This document shows positions 23,290-36,830 of a stretch of 42,467 nucleotides of DNA, one piece after another. The DNA is from Alectoria sarmentosa. Lineage: Eukaryota; Ascomycota; Lecanoromycetes; Lecanorales; Parmeliaceae. The stretch's first letter is position 1; every line of letters begins with the position of its first letter. Where the stretch lies: assembly GCA_009733775.1 (NCBI GenBank), contig WOGZ01000286.1, positions 1 to 42,467 of the forward strand, written 5' to 3'. Under the pieces are notes generated by a model. The model was not told where the DNA came from. It made no database searches and was given only the letters and a program-made list of their open reading frames with translations. A program made the translations under genes and the position numbers.

Positions 23290-24276
23290 TTACCGCGTGA
23301 CGGTACACTGGATCAGCCCGTTGGGATCAGACTGAGGTGCGTACACTTCAGCATCTTTGCCAGTATTCTTCAACCCCTTGTGCCAGCTCAGGTCTTGTGC
23401 AAGAGTCAGCAAAAGTTTCTTGGAAGTAGACGACGACGACTGACCTATTTCGAAGTAGTGCTTGTTCGGAAGGGAGTAGTCTACGGCTTTGACTTCGGAC
23501 ACGACTCCCAGAATCTGCTCGCACATCTTATACAAGGTGTTCTGGACGCTTGGACTACTTTCCTTTGCAAAGGTTTCGAGGGTGATGGTTCGAGCGGATT
23601 CCCACGCCTTGTCAAATTTGGGGACTGTAGATTGCACCTCCTGAACACTGCTGAACGTGTTCCAGGCCCATCCGCAGTCGACTTCCGTGCTTAGAATTCG
23701 TTCGTAAACGTCCGGCAGGGTCGTGTACTCATCCTTATAAAAGCTATGGAACGCTGACCCGGTACTTTTGAGCACCAAAAGTCCTGCAATGGCAGAGCGG
23801 ATACTGATCCCCTTCCCTTCGTCCGCAGTCGCTTCGACGTTCCTGGTCTCGGAGCCATCACGGAAGAAAGAGTGCGGGTGAGGCTCGCCAGCTACTGTCA
23901 ATCGAGTCCATCGGTGGGTGACAACCTTGACCCAGGCGGAATGGATGTGCTTGTACTTGTCAACGAAATGGGAAGCAACGATTGCTCCAAAAAGCTCGGG
24001 CGGCGTGACAGGATGCTGTTTGGCCATGATGTAGACGGTGTTTTTCATAGTGTCTGTCGCTACGACAACGCTGTTGTCTGCTTCTGTGTAGCTATACCCT
24101 CTCAGCTAGGAGCCATCCGCAATATATCTAGATACGTACGAGGTCTCGATATCTCCTTTGAGGAGCACGCACACCGTCATTTCTACCACTGTCTGGACCC
24201 CTGTCTTTGCGTCCTTGTGAACTTTGTAGACTCGGATATTGTCTTTGCCATACTGGGCTGCGGAAACTTGAGGCAT
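23290..24276 (-). CDS. UOX: Uricase (urate oxidase)
   Basis: It oxidises urate to 5-hydroxyisourate and hydrogen peroxide in purine degradation, normally in peroxisomes. Exons 24140-24276, 23445-24091 and 23290-23393 join in frame to 295 residues; Aspergillus uricase has about 302. The second intron (23394-23444) is exactly 51 bases with no stop, so a naive translation inserts 17 extra residues between HYFEI and DLSWHKG. Its GT..AG ends and GCTGAC branch site show it is an intron. Catalytic residues are present: Lys11 in QYGKDN and Thr58 in VATDT. Other signatures are KQHPVTPPELFGAI, HRWTRLTV and PHPHSFFRD. The protein ends at NGLIQCTVTR without the SKL-type peroxisomal signal of known fungal uricases; the stop codon lies inside a possible GTAAAA donor, so a fourth exon is possible. 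Confidence 0.94.
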
Positions 24277-24933
24277 GATTCCTTGTAGAGGAAAATCGGA
24301 GAGATAGGACGAATGGTCAGATTTTGGCGTTTGGGGGGCTGTTGGAAATTGCTGTCTTTACCTTGAATTTTGTCTTTGTCTACGAGTACGTTGGGAATAA
24401 GGAAGCTGCTGAATATATGTATTCAATCTTGTTCAGCTCGATCTATGGAGCTGCCCGGGGCGGCAGGTTGCAGCACGGCGAGCTCCGAAAGCGAAATGCA
24501 GCTGCGAATGGTCCTATCTATCAAGCGAATCTCGTGGCAGACAGCAGACAGCACTAGCAGTATGTGACGAAATGTGAGGACAAGTGCAGACAGAGAGAGG
24601 AGCTTTGACAGGATACAATGATGACACGAATAGGCAGCCTCAGCGAAGAAGGCCCGCTGGCATGTACACACATAAAGTGAGTAGCCTCTTATAACTAAGT
24701 AGAATATGCTCATGGAATCGTTCATCCATGGCAATGTTACCTAGGTACTTGGAGCTAAGTAGGCAGACAGGGCTCACCCTAGCCCATTGGCTGCCTATCT
24801 GTTGTTGTTTTCTTTTTTTCCTCTTTCTTTTCTTTTTTCTTTTTTCCTTTATTTCTGGGTTTCTGGGGCACTGGGCACTCGGCTTTACTTTATTAGTGGG
24901 CTGGCTCGCGTGCGCACTCGGCATGCTGCGACC
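24277..24933. promoter_or_regulatory. Upstream region of uricase with long pyrimidine tract
   Basis: About 650 bases of unmutated DNA before the transposon repeat. It presumably contains the uricase promoter. A run of about 50 pyrimidine-rich bases (CTTT/TTTC repeats, ~24804-24853) is the clearest feature. On the minus strand, in which uricase is transcribed, this is a purine-rich tract more than 500 bases upstream of the start codon. GATA sites, which would fit nitrogen control, were not counted. No coding sequence recognised. Confidence 0.4.
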
Positions 24934-24935
24934 TA

Positions 24936-25020
24936 CAGTCGACGCTCGCTATAACGGACCGACAAAATCACCTATGTCATTTCGTTATAGCGAGATTTCG
25001 TTGTAGCGAAAGTACGTTAG
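24936..25020 (+). mobile_element. Unmutated terminal repeat of a DNA transposon (Tc1/mariner-pogo-like)
   Basis: TA at 24934-24935 precedes CAGTCGACGCTCGCTATAAC. A perfect 10-base inverted pair, CGCTATAACG (24947-24956) and CGTTATAGCG (24983-24992), follows, and then TTTCGTTGTAGCGAAAGTACG. Such CGCTATAACG-rich ends next to a TA are typical of fungal Tc1/mariner-pogo-type transposons as I know them. Composition turns RIP-like right after about 25,020, so the body extends rightwards as mutated DNA. I could not find the opposite end, so length is unknown. Confidence 0.55.
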
Positions 25021-26110
25021 TAAATAGCTTTAGTTTTACATATAAAAAATCGTTTAATAATCATCATATTCATTTATTTCGTTTTCAGTTAACTATTCAA
25101 GTTATTTTATTATAATGTAACAATTTTGCGAAATTACAATTTATATTTACGTTTTCGAAAGTTTTCGCAAGGGTTACGTCTTTATACTCTTATTTTCTTT
25201 ATATATTTAAAAAATTTTCAATATTGAAAAGATTTTCGCAATCGACATCGAGGTTATTTTTTTATTACTTTTTTATTTAATTCGATAACACGTTTTTTAT
25301 TAAAACGAATAATGATAATTTTAAATATATTCTCTTTTTGATTATTAATCGCTTTTATAATTAAATTTAAAAAAAAATTAAATGTTTATTCGCTTACGAT
25401 TTTTTTTTTATTATATTAATAATAATAATTATTATAATTACTCGAAATTTAAATTATTTATCATCGACGATAAATTTTAAAAGTTTTATTTTAAATTAAT
25501 TACAAGCTTGCGAGCGTATTTAACAATTACGTATTGTGTTTATAAAAACGTAATTTTTTTAAATTAATATTCTTTATTTAATTGCACGTAAAATATATAT
25601 AAAGTTTTAAAATTTATATCGAATATATTAATTATATATCGAATAAATTAACGTCGTTACTACGAGCAATAATTTTCTTGAAAATATATAACTTAAATTG
25701 AATTTTTTTTAATTAAAGAATTTGCTTGCTAAAATATATACATTATTAAATTTAATTATTTAATAATTTCTTAATTTTAATAAAATCTTTTTATCTTTTA
25801 ATAAAATATCGAAAATAAAAAAAACGTTAACGTTCTCGTTAATTTATATAAATAAAACGATATAATTAAAATTAAGTTACGTAAATAAAAGTTTTTTTCA
25901 ACTTTTTAATTTCGTTAACGTTTTTATATTTCGATAATTTTATCATTTTTTCGCAATATTATAACTTTTAAATTCGAAATCGAAAATATAATTATAACTT
26001 TTGAAATTAACGTTTTAGCGACTCGAAGCGAAGCTAAAATTTTTTACGATAATAACGATTTAACGAAAATTTATTATAATATTTAATGTTAAAATAAATA
26101 AATTTGCGAT

Positions 26111-26176
26111 TTTAATAAAAAGTTTTAAACGAGATATTTTTTTATTAATAAAAAGTTTTAAACGAAATATTTTTTT
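26111..26176. repeat. Two-copy 33-base tandem repeat
   Basis: TTAATAAAAAGTTTTAAACG is followed by AGATATTTTTTT and then recurs 33 bases later with one transition (AAATATTTTTTT). It is a local tandem duplication in the mutated block, with no evident function. Confidence 0.75.
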
Positions 26177-26863
26177 GTTAAACGAGTTTATTTTTTTAAG
26201 CTTTTCATTGCGTGAAACTTTTAATATAAGAAAAGTTAATATATATATTAAAAATAAATAATAAATTACTTAATTAAGATGTTATATAAAATATAAAACT
26301 TATTAAGCTTATATTTAACGACAATCGAATAAAAAATGTAAAACGAACTTAATCATTTTAACACTTTTATTCGAATAAAATTATATAATAAAATTACGAA
26401 TTTCAACATTTGCGACGCTGAAAACTAAGTAATAAAGATGAAAAATTATATTTCTTTTACAATTATATATTTTATCGTCGCTTATATACGATTAAATGAT
26501 TTATCAACAATATATTAAAATATATTTAAATTAATTTTCGTTTAAATATTATATTTAAATTGTAAATTAATTATTCATTTAATTGAAGCTTGTTAAACGC
26601 AATAAAGATTTATTAATAATAAAATTTAACTTTATTAACAGACGATTCGATTATTTATCGACAAATTTTTGATAAATTATTAACAAATTATTGATATTTT
26701 GTTGCGAGATTGTTGAGAATTTTTTTTTTCGTTATCATCTTATTGATATAAATTCAATCATATTTCATATTTCTTTCAACATATTTTCAATCATTTTTCA
26801 ACATTTATTTTTAATCAATTTGTGATAAACATTTTATATATTTTTTATTATCTTTAATGTTAT

Positions 26864-26930
26864 ATTTATATTGCATAAATACTCGCATTAATATTTACAT
26901 TGCACGAATTTCCGCATTGATATTTTTGAT
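26864..26930. repeat. Two-copy ~29-base tandem repeat
   Basis: TTGCATAAATACTCGCATTA (from 26871) recurs as TTGCACGAATTTCCGCATTG (from 26900), and ATATTT follows each. The differences are mostly C/T and G/A changes, consistent with RIP after duplication. Confidence 0.65.
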
Positions 26931-27035
26931 TTTAAATACATATGAAAAACATCGTCAAATTTACGAATTTTTTTTTTTTCAATCGAACTCATTATGATTT
27001 ATATTTTATTATCGTGATTTCATTAAATTATGCGC

Positions 27036-27141
27036 ATTTCGTTATACGTATTTCGTTATACGCATTTCGCTTTATTTATTTCGCTTTATTTAATTTATTT
27101 CGTTATAAATATTTCGTTTTATTTATTTTATTATACGCATA
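27036..27141. repeat. Degenerate ~14-base minisatellite (ATTTCGTTATACGC)
   Basis: ATTTCGTTATACGT and ATTTCGTTATACGC are followed by several diverged copies (ATTTCGCTTTATTT and ATTTCGTTATAAAT types). The core resembles the ATTTCGTTATAGCG motif inside the transposon end at 24980-24992, so it may be amplified from a related terminal repeat. That link is inferred. Confidence 0.6.
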
Positions 27142-30100
27142 ACGTTATAATCGTTTATTTTCGAATTATTATCGATTATTATTTTAAAATATTTTCTCGA
27201 TATCAATTGCTTTACGCATTTTAAAATATTATTATAAAATTTAATTTGATTTCAATTTCTTTTAATGATATATTTTAAATAATCTTTCAAAAAGATCGCG
27301 TATATTATATACGATTCGCGTAAAAAATTGTTATCGTTTTTATATTATCGTTATGTCATTTTTGCGAAAAAATGTTAATTTGAAAAAGCATTTTATCGTT
27401 CGCTTAAAGACTTATTCTTTTTTGACATAAATATTATTATTGATTATTTATTAAATAATTAACGATAATCGAGATAGTTTTATAATAAATTTAAAACGTT
27501 TTTAAATTAATTTTAAAACACGTTATTAATTTAATTAAGCATCTTTAAAGAATGCTTTAAAATATCGATCGAAGAATTTATTAACGTTAAACTTTCATAC
27601 ACGTTTCAAAACATACGATATATTATACATTTCGACATCGAAATTTGTTAAATAGTATCTTTAAGTATACGATATCATTAATTTTTTATTTTATATACAT
27701 CTTATTATCATATCTCATTATAAATTTTTACTTTATTTAAAATTAATAAAATATCGTCAAATTGTATTTATTTCATCGCGCGACGTGTTTAATTTATTAA
27801 AATTTAAATTTAAAGCAAAACGAGAAATATAATAACGATTAAAAGATCATTAAAAAAAAAGTGAGAAGGTTGAAAAGATATTAAAATAATAAAATATTAA
27901 ATAATTTGCTATAACATCGTTAATAATTATTATTATTTATTAAATATTTAATTACATTATCAATTATAAAATAATTTAAAATAATTAAAAAATTTATTAA
28001 AAGCGAAAAGATATATTTAATTTTAATTTATATAATGCTATTAATATAATTATATTAAAAACGTTATATTATTATTACATTAATAATTATTTTCAAAAAT
28101 ATTATTATTACTTATAAAGTTGAAATTATTATCGTTATTATCGACATTACGATAAACGAAAAAAAAATATTTTTTTATAATCGCATCGTATTTTTATATA
28201 TTTTTCAATTTTATTTCAATTTAATTTTTCGCTTTTTCACAATTACGTTTGTTTCTTTTTAAATAAATATAACGTCGTTATTATATTTATTAATGCATAA
28301 GCAATTAATTTAAAAAAACTAATTATTTATTCTCAATTTATGAAACTGAGTGCACATTTAATTAATTATAAATTTTATAAATTATAATCATTTATTTTGT
28401 GATAATAATGCATTTTATGACGATGTATATATTATTATATATATTTGAGATGCGATAATATAAATGAAATAAATTATATTTATTAAATTATGTTAATTTT
28501 TATTATAAAAAAATTAAAATTGAAAAAAAATTGCAAATATTTAATTATTTCTGAGATATATTAAAAAGGAATTTATATGTTTTTGAAAAAATAAACATCG
28601 ATATAATGAAATGCAAGATTTGAAATAAATATGTTTTACGATAATAATAAAAATAATATAATTAAATATAAAAGATATAATATGCGCAATTTTAAATTTT
28701 ATATAAATGTCAACTTTACGTTTTAATATTTATATATTAAATGCTTTTATATTATTATAAAATTTGCGTAATTTAAATATATTTATAAATTATAAAAGAA
28801 GATTTAAAATTAATGATCTTTTTTTAAAAAAATATATAGCGAATTATAAAATAGAAAATCAAAATAATTAATAATAATAATCTTAATAATGATAATAATA
28901 ATAATCAATTCAATAATTTTAATAACAATTAACATAATAATATAAAATAAAAATATATAATTTAACGTAAAAGTAAATCGCTTATTAATGTAATACGAAA
29001 ATAAATAATCTCAAAAAAAAAAAAGCAACTCGATAATGAAAAATGAAAAATTAAAATAACAATTTATAAACAAATTATATAAATTGAATATCATAATTTA
29101 AATTTAATAACAAAATAAAACTTTTTCTTTTTAAACGTTTCGCTTTATTATCTTTTATAATTCGCTTAATATTTATAATATAATGTTTTTTACATTCAAT
29201 TTTAAACAATTTAATAATTTTCACGATATTAAACATTTTAAAATATGACGTTTATAGCATTAAATTTAATTTAAATTTTTCGAAATCTTTTATTATAATT
29301 AAACGTGTGAAAAATTTAAATTTATTTTTAAAAAGCTTATACAAAAAGATTTCGTTAAAACGCGTCAATTAAATAAATTTAATTATCACAAAATCGTTTA
29401 TTTTGAAAACGATTCGATATTCAAATTCTTTATAAATCGTAATTAACTTTTTTATTATAACAATAATATCAAATATAAATAATATAACAAATTCGAAAAA
29501 ATATAATAATTAAACGACGAAAAGAGCGTGAAAATTTTAAATTTATTTATTTATAAATGTTAATTTTTAATATTATTGTATATTATACGCACGAGTCAAT
29601 ATTATATTACGCTCTCGAAAATCAATTTCATAAATTTATCATAACATAATTATAAATGAATTATTTCGTTTTAAACGTTTCGATTAAAGCGATTATTTAA
29701 ATTGATTTTAAATATAAAATCTTCATAAATAATTTATTATAATTAATTTTTTATAACTCACATCATTAATTATAACGAAACGAAAATCGATTTTTTTTTT
29801 AACTTCTCGAAATATAATAACAACACATCAAATAAATTAAAATATTATTAATAAATAATTAAAAATCGAAATGTTAGATTTTATTTTGTGATAACGAATG
29901 TTTCGAAAAATGCGAATCGAATTATTTAATATATAATTTTTTTGCTTAATAACATCTTCGTTATTTCTCGATAATTCGTATATAAAACATTAATTTTGAA
30001 ATCGCTAAATAAAAAAGTTAATCAAAAACGACTTTATTTTTAATTTGAAACTCGTATCGATATTTGTTTTCATTAAAAAAAAAATAACGTTATTAAAAAT

Positions 30101-33100
30101 AACATATTTAAACGCAATCTCATCAAAATGCAAATTTATATACACATTAAATTAATTTATGAAATTACGATAAATTGCTATTTTTTTAAAAATCTTATTA
30201 TCGATTAAAAATGATTTCGTTAAAACATTAAAATCAAATTTATTAAGATCTCGTAATTCGTTATTTTCGAATCTAATACTCATTTTAAATTTTTTATCAA
30301 AATTGTTTTAAGACATAACAAATATGTTTTTTTAAAGAATTAAAAAATTCGTTTTTTTTAAAATCAAATGTTGAGACAAAAGTCGCGCATTAATAAAAAC
30401 GTTAAAATGCTTTTTTAACAAAATAAAAAATAATGAATAATTTGAATTAATCTTAATTATTTATGTTATGCGATAAAATAATAATGTTATTTTTAATTAT
30501 TAATATATAATATTGAATAATAAAGTCGATAACATTTAAATTAAAATTTGAATAAATCGTAATTTTCACAATTTTGAAATATAAAAATTAAATTTAACGT
30601 CGTTATAATTAAATACGTAATAAAATTAATATAATAATCGATAATCGTACGCATTTCTGCATTTTATAACTTTTAAGATAATACGTTAACGATTAAAATT
30701 TATTTTATATAAACGAAAATGAAAAATGTTTCAGCTTAATAACATAAATAATAAGATTATTTTAAATAAAAATGATATTAATAAGATAGTATTGCGCTTA
30801 TTTAATTATGTTTATAAATTTCGAATACGCAACATTTATAAATTCAAAACGAATAATATTTAACGCGAAAATAATACGAATCAATGAAATTTATTTTTCA
30901 CTTATTTTTAAAACTTTAAGATATATTTGCGTCTTTATTATTATAAAAACCTTCGTATATCTTTTTTTAAATAATATTTTATAATAATATCGCGCATTGA
31001 ATAAAATATTAAACGTTAAATCGATTTTTTGTAATTTCGTAATAAGACACTTTTCATATTCACGATTCGTTAATAAAAAGTCAAAATCAAAATTCTTTAT
31101 TTATTATTTTATATCTTCGATAAAAATTATAATATATATATAAAGCATATATTTAACGTTGTTAATTTCGATAATAACGTCTTTATTCAAAATTATTAAA
31201 TTAAATTTAAGCATTTTAATAATATCGAAAAAGTTGTTAATATAAAAATTTAACGTTAAAGATAATACATTTACACGTTTTTTGCGCTCTCTTCAATTAA
31301 ATTTAATAATTATAATATAAATACTCATTATCGCTCAATATATATTTTAATATAATTTAAATATATTAATGAAAATCAATAAAAATAAATAGATAATCGA
31401 GAATTTTGAAAAATTAATCAAATAAATTCGATCATAAATTGCAAATTTTAATTTTACGCGAAAAGACGAAAATTGTATAAACGAACGAATATTTTTAATC
31501 TTATTATTTTAAATAATTTTTACAATAAAGTGACTTTTATAAACAAATAACTTTTTAATTATAAAATTTTCGTAATGATAATCAAAAAGAATATTAATTT
31601 TTTGATAATGAATTTATTATTAATCGAAATGCATAAAGTTTTTATTTAATAAAAATAACTCTTTAACGTTGAAATAAAAAGAAATAAAATAATTATTTTA
31701 ATTTAATTGAAATTATAATAAAAACATTAAAAAATTAATTAAAATAAAGATAATTTTTAAGATCGTTATATTATCGATAAAATTCTTTTTTATAACGTAA
31801 ATTTTATCAAAATAATATTTAAATAAACGACATTAATAATTAATTTATAAATAATAATAATAAATGTAATTTAATAATAGCATAATCTTCGTAACATTTT
31901 TATTTCTCACGTATTTTTCAAAATAAGATTTAACAAAAGTTATCTAAATTATAAAATAATATAATTTATTAAATCTATTAACGAAATGCATTAATTTAAT
32001 GTGTATTTTAACACGATATAAATTTATCGAAAATGCGATTTTGAAAAAAAATATAAGGTCGAAAAAGTACATTATTTTAATAATAAACTTATCGATATTT
32101 TGTGCGTTTTATATAAAATGCTATTAATTTGCAATTATCACTTTTTATTTTCATAATTTTATAATAAAAAGCTATTAATATATATACTTTTTAATAATGT
32201 TAATCGTTCGAAAAAGTTTTTTTAAAATTTACATATCGTTAAAAAACTCAAAAATCTTAAATAGATTTTAATAATTATGTTTATTAACATTTGCAATTTG
32301 ATATCATAAATTAAAAATTATAATAAAAGATTTAAGCTTCGTGTTGACTCGAACGTGAAACATCTTTTCGAATAAATCAACAATCGATATACGATGAAAT
32401 AACGAAAATATAAAATTTTAATCTCTTTTATTTTATTCGAACGTTAATTTATCAAAATCATTTATAAAGTCTTTTATAAAAAGTTTTGAAAAAAATGAAA
32501 TAAATAAAATATTAATTAACGAAGACTTTATTAAATTTATATCGTTATACTTAATAATATCATTAATCGAATTATTAAATAACGCATTATTAATCAAATC
32601 AAATAATGTGTTAACAACAATTATTATATTTTATCGAAATTAATAACGTTAACGTTTTTTTAATTGCGCGCACATTTATTTTATTATTAAATTTCATTAT
32701 TTTATCAAATATAATAAAATGTTTATATTTTATATTTCGATCAAAAAACGTTATAAATTCATTTTTTTCATAATTTGCTCATTTAAGCTCATTTTTTATT
32801 TTGTATTTTATAAAACGTTAACGTTTTTAATTCTTCGTAATTCGAAATTCTAATTATTTATAATCAATATATCGAAAATTTGTGCTTCTTTTTTATAGCG
32901 AGAATTTAAACACATTATTTATAAAATATAATATTATAAAAAATCTAATAAATAGAGAAAAGAAAAATGAAAATATTAATAATAAAATCGAGACGAATAA
33001 AAATGATAAAATAATATATAAATTATCATATCGTTTATTTTATTTGATATCGCTATTAACTTTAAAATGTTTAAAAAAATATGCGAAGATATAAAATATT

Positions 33101-36100
33101 ATCAAAACGTAAAATTCGAAATTAATAATATCATTAAATGTTATTGTATATGTGTTATAATGTCGCAATATTTATTATCGTAATAATGTTAATTTATTTA
33201 TTATTATCGTTATATTATAATCATTAATCTTATAATTTGCGAAAAAAACATAATTTATTAATCACATTTATAAATTTGTTCAATCATTTTATTAAGCGTT
33301 TTTTTATAAATGATACGATTTTTTACTTTTACGCAATTTAATTTATTTATATCTTAAATCGATACGCGTGATTTATAATAAATTTAATATTTATATAATA
33401 CTATTAATCAAATTTAAAAATAAATTATTAATTAATCACGAATTTTAAATATTAAATTACGATTACGATATAAATAACGTGTATAACATTTACGTTAAAA
33501 TATTAATACATAAAATAATCACATAACTTTATATAATGTTTTATAAAAAAATGTAATATCGAGAAATAAATGCATATTAAAATTGCTAATTTGTTTTAAT
33601 TGAAATTGCATTTATATTATCGCTATTAAAAAAAACGTTAAAATGCATTAAAATTTCATAAAAAGAGATTTATGAAAATTTGATTTATAAAATTATGTGA
33701 TAATTATTCAAAATAAAATGTTTGTTTATTTTTTATATTTAAAATCTTCGAAATAAAATAATGTAAATTATGCAATAATGTAAATTATGCATTTTCGCAA
33801 TTAAATAATCTCATTTTATCTTTATATTAAATCTTGAATTTTTATAACATTAATTTTTATTTTATATATATTAATAATTCTTATAATGAAATATAAAGTA
33901 AATAATTTTCAAATTAAATTATAAAGTTAATTAATTTCACAAATATCATAAAAGTCGTCGAACGTCTTATTTATTAAATATATCAAATTAAATATAATCG
34001 AGAATACGTAAAGCAATCAAAACTTAAAAAAGAAAATTAATATAACGTTATTAAAAATCAATACAACAATTAAAGCAAATGCAATAATCAAAATAAATAT
34101 AACGTTAATTTATATCTTAAATGGAGAAAATACGAAAACAAAAAATGAAATTTTTACATTTCGACGAATTTCGAAAAAAAGATTTATATAAAATAACGAC
34201 GATAAATAAAACTTTAATTTTCTTATATTTATAAACCGCAAATTATTTCTCGAAGAGATTAATTTTTATACTCTTTAATTTTTTTAATTTTATTAATTAA
34301 TTATTTATTTAAAATCGAAACATTTTAAAAATTAATGATATCTCAAATCGAATTAATAATATTAATAAAATTAATAAAAATAACGCGAAATTTGAAAAGA
34401 TCGTTAAAAATAAAAAACGTTATATAAATAAAAAATTAAATATTATAAATTCGCGCTCGATAAGAAAATTTAAAAATAATTTTTTATAAATTTTTAATTT
34501 AAATCGCATAAATAAATTTATTACGAATATGCGTGATATATTAAATAAATTGCAAAATGAATATCATTTTCATTATTTTCGATATTTTATATTTAATCTC
34601 AAATTATAAATCATATAACAAATTTGAAAAAATGCAATTAAAAAATATAATTGAAAATAAAATCTTTTTTAAACGCGCGTTAACAATCATTATACAAATT
34701 AAAAAAATCGTTATATTATATATATGAAAATATAATCTCATTATTTTTTAAATTTTAATTTTAAAATTAACGTATTTTATTAATATTTTATATGAAAATA
34801 TATAAAAAAAAATAAAAAAAAATTATTCAAATTTACTTCGATATCAAAACGCTCGCAAAATTATTCTCAAATTATTATTTTGTTAATTCATTTACGTATA
34901 TATTCGACTTTATGAATAAATGTATTAATATTAACGACACGAATAATCAAAGTCTTATTTAACATTTCTTTTTTAAAAGTAAATATACATTTTTGATATG
35001 CGATGATTGTCAAAAGTTTATCTTTTTCTTTAAACATTTTTTATATATTTACTGCGCGATGCAAATTAACGATAAATTAAAATATAAATATAAAAATATT
35101 ATATAATTTTTTTTATTAATATAAAGCGCTTCTCAAATAATTTCATAAAATAAATATTTTAAAACGTTATAATAATCTCTTTGTGCGCGAGCTCGTGCGT
35201 GTCAAATTTAAATTTTATACGCGTGAAAATGCTATTGTTGAGAATCTCATTTCATTTTCGAATAATAATAACGATTATTTGTTTTATAACACATTTTCGT
35301 TATTATTTGCTTCGCGAAATAAAAAACGCGTTATTAAATGAATTAAAAGTCGTTAAACTTTTAAAATACTCGAATCAAAAATTGAATTGCGATATATTTA
35401 AATTTATGTATATTTTTATATGCATTTTTATGTGTCGTTAAAATGATTTATTTGTTACTATATTACGATTTCGATATATACGATAACGAATAATACTAAA
35501 ACTTTACTTTATTAAATAACGATCATAATATAAAAAACATAATATAAAATATGATTTAAAAGATTTTCTATTAATAACATTATGTTAAAAACGATATATA
35601 ATATCAAATATGCGCTATTTATAAAATACGTTTTAAATTAAAATGTTTATTATATTTTTAAATATTTTATATAACAAGCAAATAGCAATAAAAAAACAAA
35701 AATCAAAACATTTTTTTTGCGCTTTTAATAACAAATTTCAAATAATAAACGTTATAAAATTCATAATTATAAAAATGATGCTCTTCGTTGAAAATAACAT
35801 TTTCACATTTTTTTACATTACAATTACGCTGATAAAACGCAAATATTATTTTAACATTTAAAAATATCTCACGAATCGCTTCGAACATTTCGAATTATTT
35901 TAATATTAATTTAATATCGATTTAACATCAATTAACATATTAAATTACGTTGAAAATAAATTTATTATAAAACATATTTAACATTTATCGCGATAAATTA
36001 ATATAATTTGCTTTTCTTTTTTTTTCGAGTTATTATATTAACGTTTTCACATTTACGTTTATATTTTAAATTAAATAAAAATTATACGCTATTATTATGA

Positions 36101-36647
36101 TGTTATTATTTTATAAACATATATTTAAACGTTAAATGTTCAATTTAAAAATTAATATAATTTTTCTTCGCTTTTTTCTTCGTTTCAAAAAAAACAAAAT
36201 ATAACATTTTTGAATTTGCGTTATTATTAAATAAAATGATTTGCACACATTTAATATGATTAATATTAAGATTATAAAATCGCGATTTTAATAATAAAAT
36301 AATAATATAATAATATAAAATCAAAAAACGTGATTTTATTTAAAATGTTGAAAATACAATATTAAAAAGAATATATATACACAAATTTCGCGTTATCATA
36401 ACGTGTTATTTTAATAACAAAATTTAATGTATTTTTAAAATAAATAAAATATATAAAAACGACGTAACGACGTTTAAGACATTTGATATAACGAGAAAAA
36501 AAAAATTAAGTTTACATATAAAAAAAAAGCGAGAATATAATTAATTATTAAATGCATTTTATATTATAAAAATGAATATTGAAATTACTTTAATAATCTG
36601 TTTTCAAATATTCTTTTATAAAAAAAAATCGCGATATCGAGCACGAA

Positions 36648-36830
36648 TTATCGTTTATAATTATTACGCGATAAATAATTAAATTATATCAAAAACTTAT
36701 TCAAAACGCGATTTATAAATAAAATTTAAAATATAATTAACAAATTAAATTATTATTTATAATTATTATATAATAATTAATTAAATCGTATTAAAAATTT
36801 ATTTAAAACGCGATTTATAAATAAAATTAA
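36648..36830. repeat. Two-copy ~102-base tandem duplication
   Basis: TTTATAATTATTA begins both copies and AAAACGCGATTTATAAATAA lies near their ends (from 36703 and 36805), an offset of 102 bases. The segment between is conserved with mainly transition differences, for example TTATATC versus TCGTATT. Function is not evident. Confidence 0.75.

Noticed and set aside
24804..24853. Pyrimidine tract as an LTR-element polypurine tract
   Set aside because: No LTR border lies next to it on either side; it looks like a simple CT-rich microsatellite in a promoter region.
28860..28960. Regularly spaced AATAATAAT blocks as a CRISPR-like array
   Set aside because: They are trinucleotide microsatellite runs without fixed repeat and spacer lengths, in a fungal genome.
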